From the NCBI RefSeq assembly GCF_001885615.1, contig NZ_LSRN01000021.1, forward strand, positions 1 to 46,718: 46,718 nucleotides of DNA. The letters run 5' to 3'. The notes beneath the pieces were generated by a model. That model was not told the DNA's origin. It saw nothing but the letters and a program-made list of their open reading frames with translations, and made no database searches. The stretch comes from Alkalibacterium sp. 20 (lineage in GTDB: Bacteria > Bacillota > Bacilli > Lactobacillales > Carnobacteriaceae_A). The position numbers were made by a program, and so were the translations under genes. Shown here one piece after another: positions 43,401 to 46,718 of the stretch; positions within the stretch are counted from its first letter, which is position 1; each line of letters starts with the position of its first letter.

Positions 43401-43475
43401 AGTTTCAAACTCCTTAAAGTAAATTCATCATTGCAAGCTTCATTTTACTTTAAAGTCTCTCAATATGCTAAAAAA

Positions 43476-43500
43476 ATGGCCTCGGTATTCCGAGACCATT
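43476..43500 (-). terminator. Terminator of the GH1 gene
   Basis: AATGG-c-CTCGG-tatt-CCGAG-a-CCATT. On the minus strand the stem is followed by six or seven T, 15 bases past the GH1 stop. Confidence 0.82.
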
Positions 43501-43514
43501 TCCGTTTAATTCGA

Positions 43515-45128
<1,614 letters not shown>

Positions 45129-45207
45129 CTAAAATGGTATCCTTTTTTAGGATGAAATTAAGTCGTACGTTGTTACATAAAAGAATACAATACGAGGAGT
45201 GAAAGCT

Positions 45208-45660
45208 ATGCCGAGCGTGATGATCGTGTATGCGAGTTTGACAGGGAACACGGAAGAATGTGCGGAAATTTTGGAAGAAACGTTTAAAGAATTGGGAGCT
45301 GAGGTCGAATTAGTCGAAAGCGTCTTTGCTGATCCTGAAGATTTGAAAGGTGTCGACATTGTGTTGGTTGGCACATACACCTACGGAACCGATGCAGATT
45401 TACCGGATGAGATCGTTGACTTTTATGAAGAACTTGAAGACGTGGATTTAACAGGAAAGATCTTCGGCTGCTTTGGTTCGGGTGATACATTTTATGAGAA
45501 ATACTGTAAATCAGTGAATGATTTTGATGAGCAATTTGAAAAGACCGGTGCAAAAAAAGGTGCTGAAAATGTCAAAGTGAATTTAAATCCTGAAGCCGAA
45601 GACATTGAGAACTTGAAAATTTTTGCCGAGAAAGTATTGGCCGCTTACAAAAATCAGTAA
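45208..45660 (+). CDS. Flavodoxin
   Basis: 150 residues from the ATG at 45208. GAGGAG lies eight bases before it and overlaps an earlier in-frame GTG (45199), which is therefore not the start. The FMN phosphate loop 'VYASLTGNTEECAEIL', the isoalloxazine loops 'GTYTYGTDADLP' and 'FGCFGSGDTFYEKYCKSVNDFDE', and high acidity are typical of short-chain flavodoxins. It carries electrons in the cytoplasm; the partner enzyme is unknown. Confidence 0.93.
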   Translation: MPSVMIVYASLTGNTEECAEILEETFKELGAEVELVESVFADPEDLKGVDIVLVGTYTYGTDADLPDEIVDFYEELEDVDLTGKIFGCFGSGDTFYEKYCKSVNDFDEQFEKTGAKKGAENVKVNLNPEAEDIENLKIFAEKVLAAYKNQ

Positions 45661-45681
45661 GTATTAGTTTTGAAGTAGCGA

Positions 45682-45948
45682 ATGAAGGGTGCTTGGCAGC
45701 AACAACGAATGTGTGTTGTTGCACTGGTCAACTTTCGGAATGGTTTGACCATTCCGAAAGTTAGTTTTGGAACATGGCAGGCCAGTAATAACGAAGTCAA
45801 ACCGTCCGTTTTATGGGCACTCGGATCTGGCTACCGTCATATCGATACTGCTCAAAGGTATAAGAATGAAGAAGAGGATATGAAAATGAGCGACGGTATG
45901 ACCGGCCGTGCAGGCTCGGCAAAAGATACCGATTCGGTTCAATTTTAA
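45682..45948 (+). pseudogene. Aldo/keto reductase remnant with internal deletion
   Basis: The 88-codon frame joins an AKR N-terminus ('RNGLTIPKVSFGTWQASNNEV', 'ALGSGYRHIDTAQRYKNEEE') directly to what looks like an AKR C-terminus ('EDMKMSDGMTGRAGSAKDTDS' and VQF-stop). About 200 residues, with the catalytic Lys and His, are missing. The junction lies in a run of GAA/GAG codons, as expected for a deletion between short repeats. No good ribosome site precedes it. It starts 22 bases after the flavodoxin stop. It is most likely non-functional. Confidence 0.72.
45730..45762. repeat. Perfect 15-bp palindrome inside the reductase remnant
   Basis: AACTTTCGGAATGGT-ttg-ACCATTCCGAAAGTT. It overlaps codons for the conserved NFRNGLTIPKVS stretch. 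Confidence 0.7.
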
Positions 45949-45967
45949 TTAAATGAACAAAAAAAAA

Positions 45968-46002
45968 GCTTGATTAGGAGGTTTCATACCTCTTATTCAA
46001 GC
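45968..46002. terminator. Bidirectional terminator between reductase remnant and TetR gene
   Basis: GCTTGA...GAGGT-ttcat-ACCTC...TCAAGC, with an A run before and T run after, serves the two convergent genes. Confidence 0.85.
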
Positions 46003-46031
46003 CTTTTTCAATTTACTACAACTAAACTTCT

Positions 46032-46592
46032 TTAAACATTCTGCCAAGCGGCTAACGAATAGGTAACTACGCGATCGGCTTTATCTGTAATCTCTTTGTC
46101 ACTGTAATCAAATTGCCCCTGGGCAGTTAATACAGCCATTCCATGAATAGAAGGCCAAATGATATCTATAAGCGCCTTTTTTTCCGAACTATTTCTCGAA
46201 TCTAATTCTTCCATCTGATCCATCACCTGGTTTAATGAATCGAAGGCACACTCATGTAAGGGGCTAGATGATGATGCTCCACCCAAAAAGAGAGCGCAGA
46301 AAAGAGTCCCTTCTTCTTTAGCGAAACGTACGTAATTCGCACACATATCTTTTAAATTAGTATCCTGATCAGATATTTTGAATACATCTTCCTGGATGCT
46401 TTCTTTTACATAATCAAGTAAATTATCTTTCAAGTCATCCATGTTTTTAAATTCTTTATAAATGGGTTGAGTCGATGCATTAAGATACTCGGCAATGCGT
46501 CGCGCTGTGAAATGACTGAAGCCCTCATCTTTTATTAATTCCAAAGCAGCATCTAAAATATGTTCTTTCAAAATTCTCCTTTTTCTAGGCAC
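46032..46592 (-). CDS. TetR/AcrR family transcriptional regulator
   Basis: 186 residues. The N-terminal helix-turn-helix 'ILDAALELIKDEGFSHFTARRIAEYLNASTQPIYKEFKNMDDLKD' pattern covers about residues 10-55. The rest is helical (about 60-186) and forms a ligand domain like that of the TetR_C WHG group ('MCANYVRFAKEEGTLFCALFLGG'). Its target is unknown: the neighbour on one side is the convergent reductase remnant and the other side runs off the window (46593-46718 holds an AT-rich leader only). Confidence 0.9.
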   Translation of the reverse strand: MPRKRRILKEHILDAALELIKDEGFSHFTARRIAEYLNASTQPIYKEFKNMDDLKDNLLDYVKESIQEDVFKISDQDTNLKDMCANYVRFAKEEGTLFCALFLGGASSSSPLHECAFDSLNQVMDQMEELDSRNSSEKKALIDIIWPSIHGMAVLTAQGQFDYSDKEITDKADRVVTYSLAAWQNV

Positions 46593-46718
46593 CTTCTTAT
46601 ACTCCCTTATTAATAATTTTTTAACCTCTCTTACCCTATAATGATTGCTAGTATAACATATTTAACTTTTAGAATAAAGACTTTTAAAACAGTTTAAAAA
46701 TTTAATTACTTTGTCATA

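Overview
The window reads as a chromosomal segment of a low-to-moderate GC Gram-positive coccus or rod of the Lactobacillales. A wall-anchoring LPxTA signal, ABC sugar uptake without its own ATPase, GntP/GntK/short-Gnd gluconate use and a YckE-type GH1 all fit. Carnobacteriaceae relatives such as Alkalibacterium or Marinilactibacillus are my guess, from memory of gene content and not from any search. No rRNA, tRNA, IS element, prophage or CRISPR array was seen.

Layout. (1) 1-12362, minus strand: a capsule/exopolysaccharide operon with UDP-GlcNAc 2-epimerase, a priming glycosyl-phosphate transferase, three glycosyltransferases, a pyruvyl-transferase-like enzyme, two Wzy-type polymerases and two Wzx-type flippases. 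It runs divergently from galE (12632-13645). (2) 13646-14460: a non-coding stretch made of two tandem copies of a palindrome-rich module, followed by an acyltransferase-3 membrane protein. (3) 15635-28947, minus: a beta-glucan utilisation locus. A wall-anchored GH16 with three carbohydrate-binding modules and a helical stalk cuts glucan outside the cell. A lipoprotein and two permeases import the oligosaccharides. A GH30 and a GH94/149/161-like phosphorylase process them inside. A LacI-type regulator with AAGCGCTT operators probably controls the locus, and a DUF624 membrane protein lies at its head. (4) 29243-31111: YihY/BrkB-type membrane protein and an APH-fold phosphotransferase. (5) 31549-36446: gluconate operon (kinase, permease, 6-phosphogluconate dehydrogenase), divergent from an RpiR regulator. 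(6) 36529-38752: cinA and map. (7) 38753-40956: a NERD-domain protein with large palindromic non-coding modules on both sides. (8) 40957-46592: tandem paralogous membrane-anchored proteins of unknown function, a lipid kinase, a 6-phospho-beta-glucosidase, flavodoxin, an aldo/keto reductase remnant and a TetR regulator.

The most unusual content is non-coding. Several gaps between genes carry composite modules of many inverted repeats that share a layout: an intrinsic terminator, a CATACTCGC hairpin, and interchangeable arms (CTTAAGGAGTT in one type, TTCGGTAATTAG in the other). Copies differ by paired changes that preserve the stems. The TTCGGTAATTAG modules are also closed by 14-15 bp terminal inverted repeats. 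They could be structured 3' RNAs, MITE-like non-autonomous elements, or protein-binding arrays; the sequence alone does not decide.
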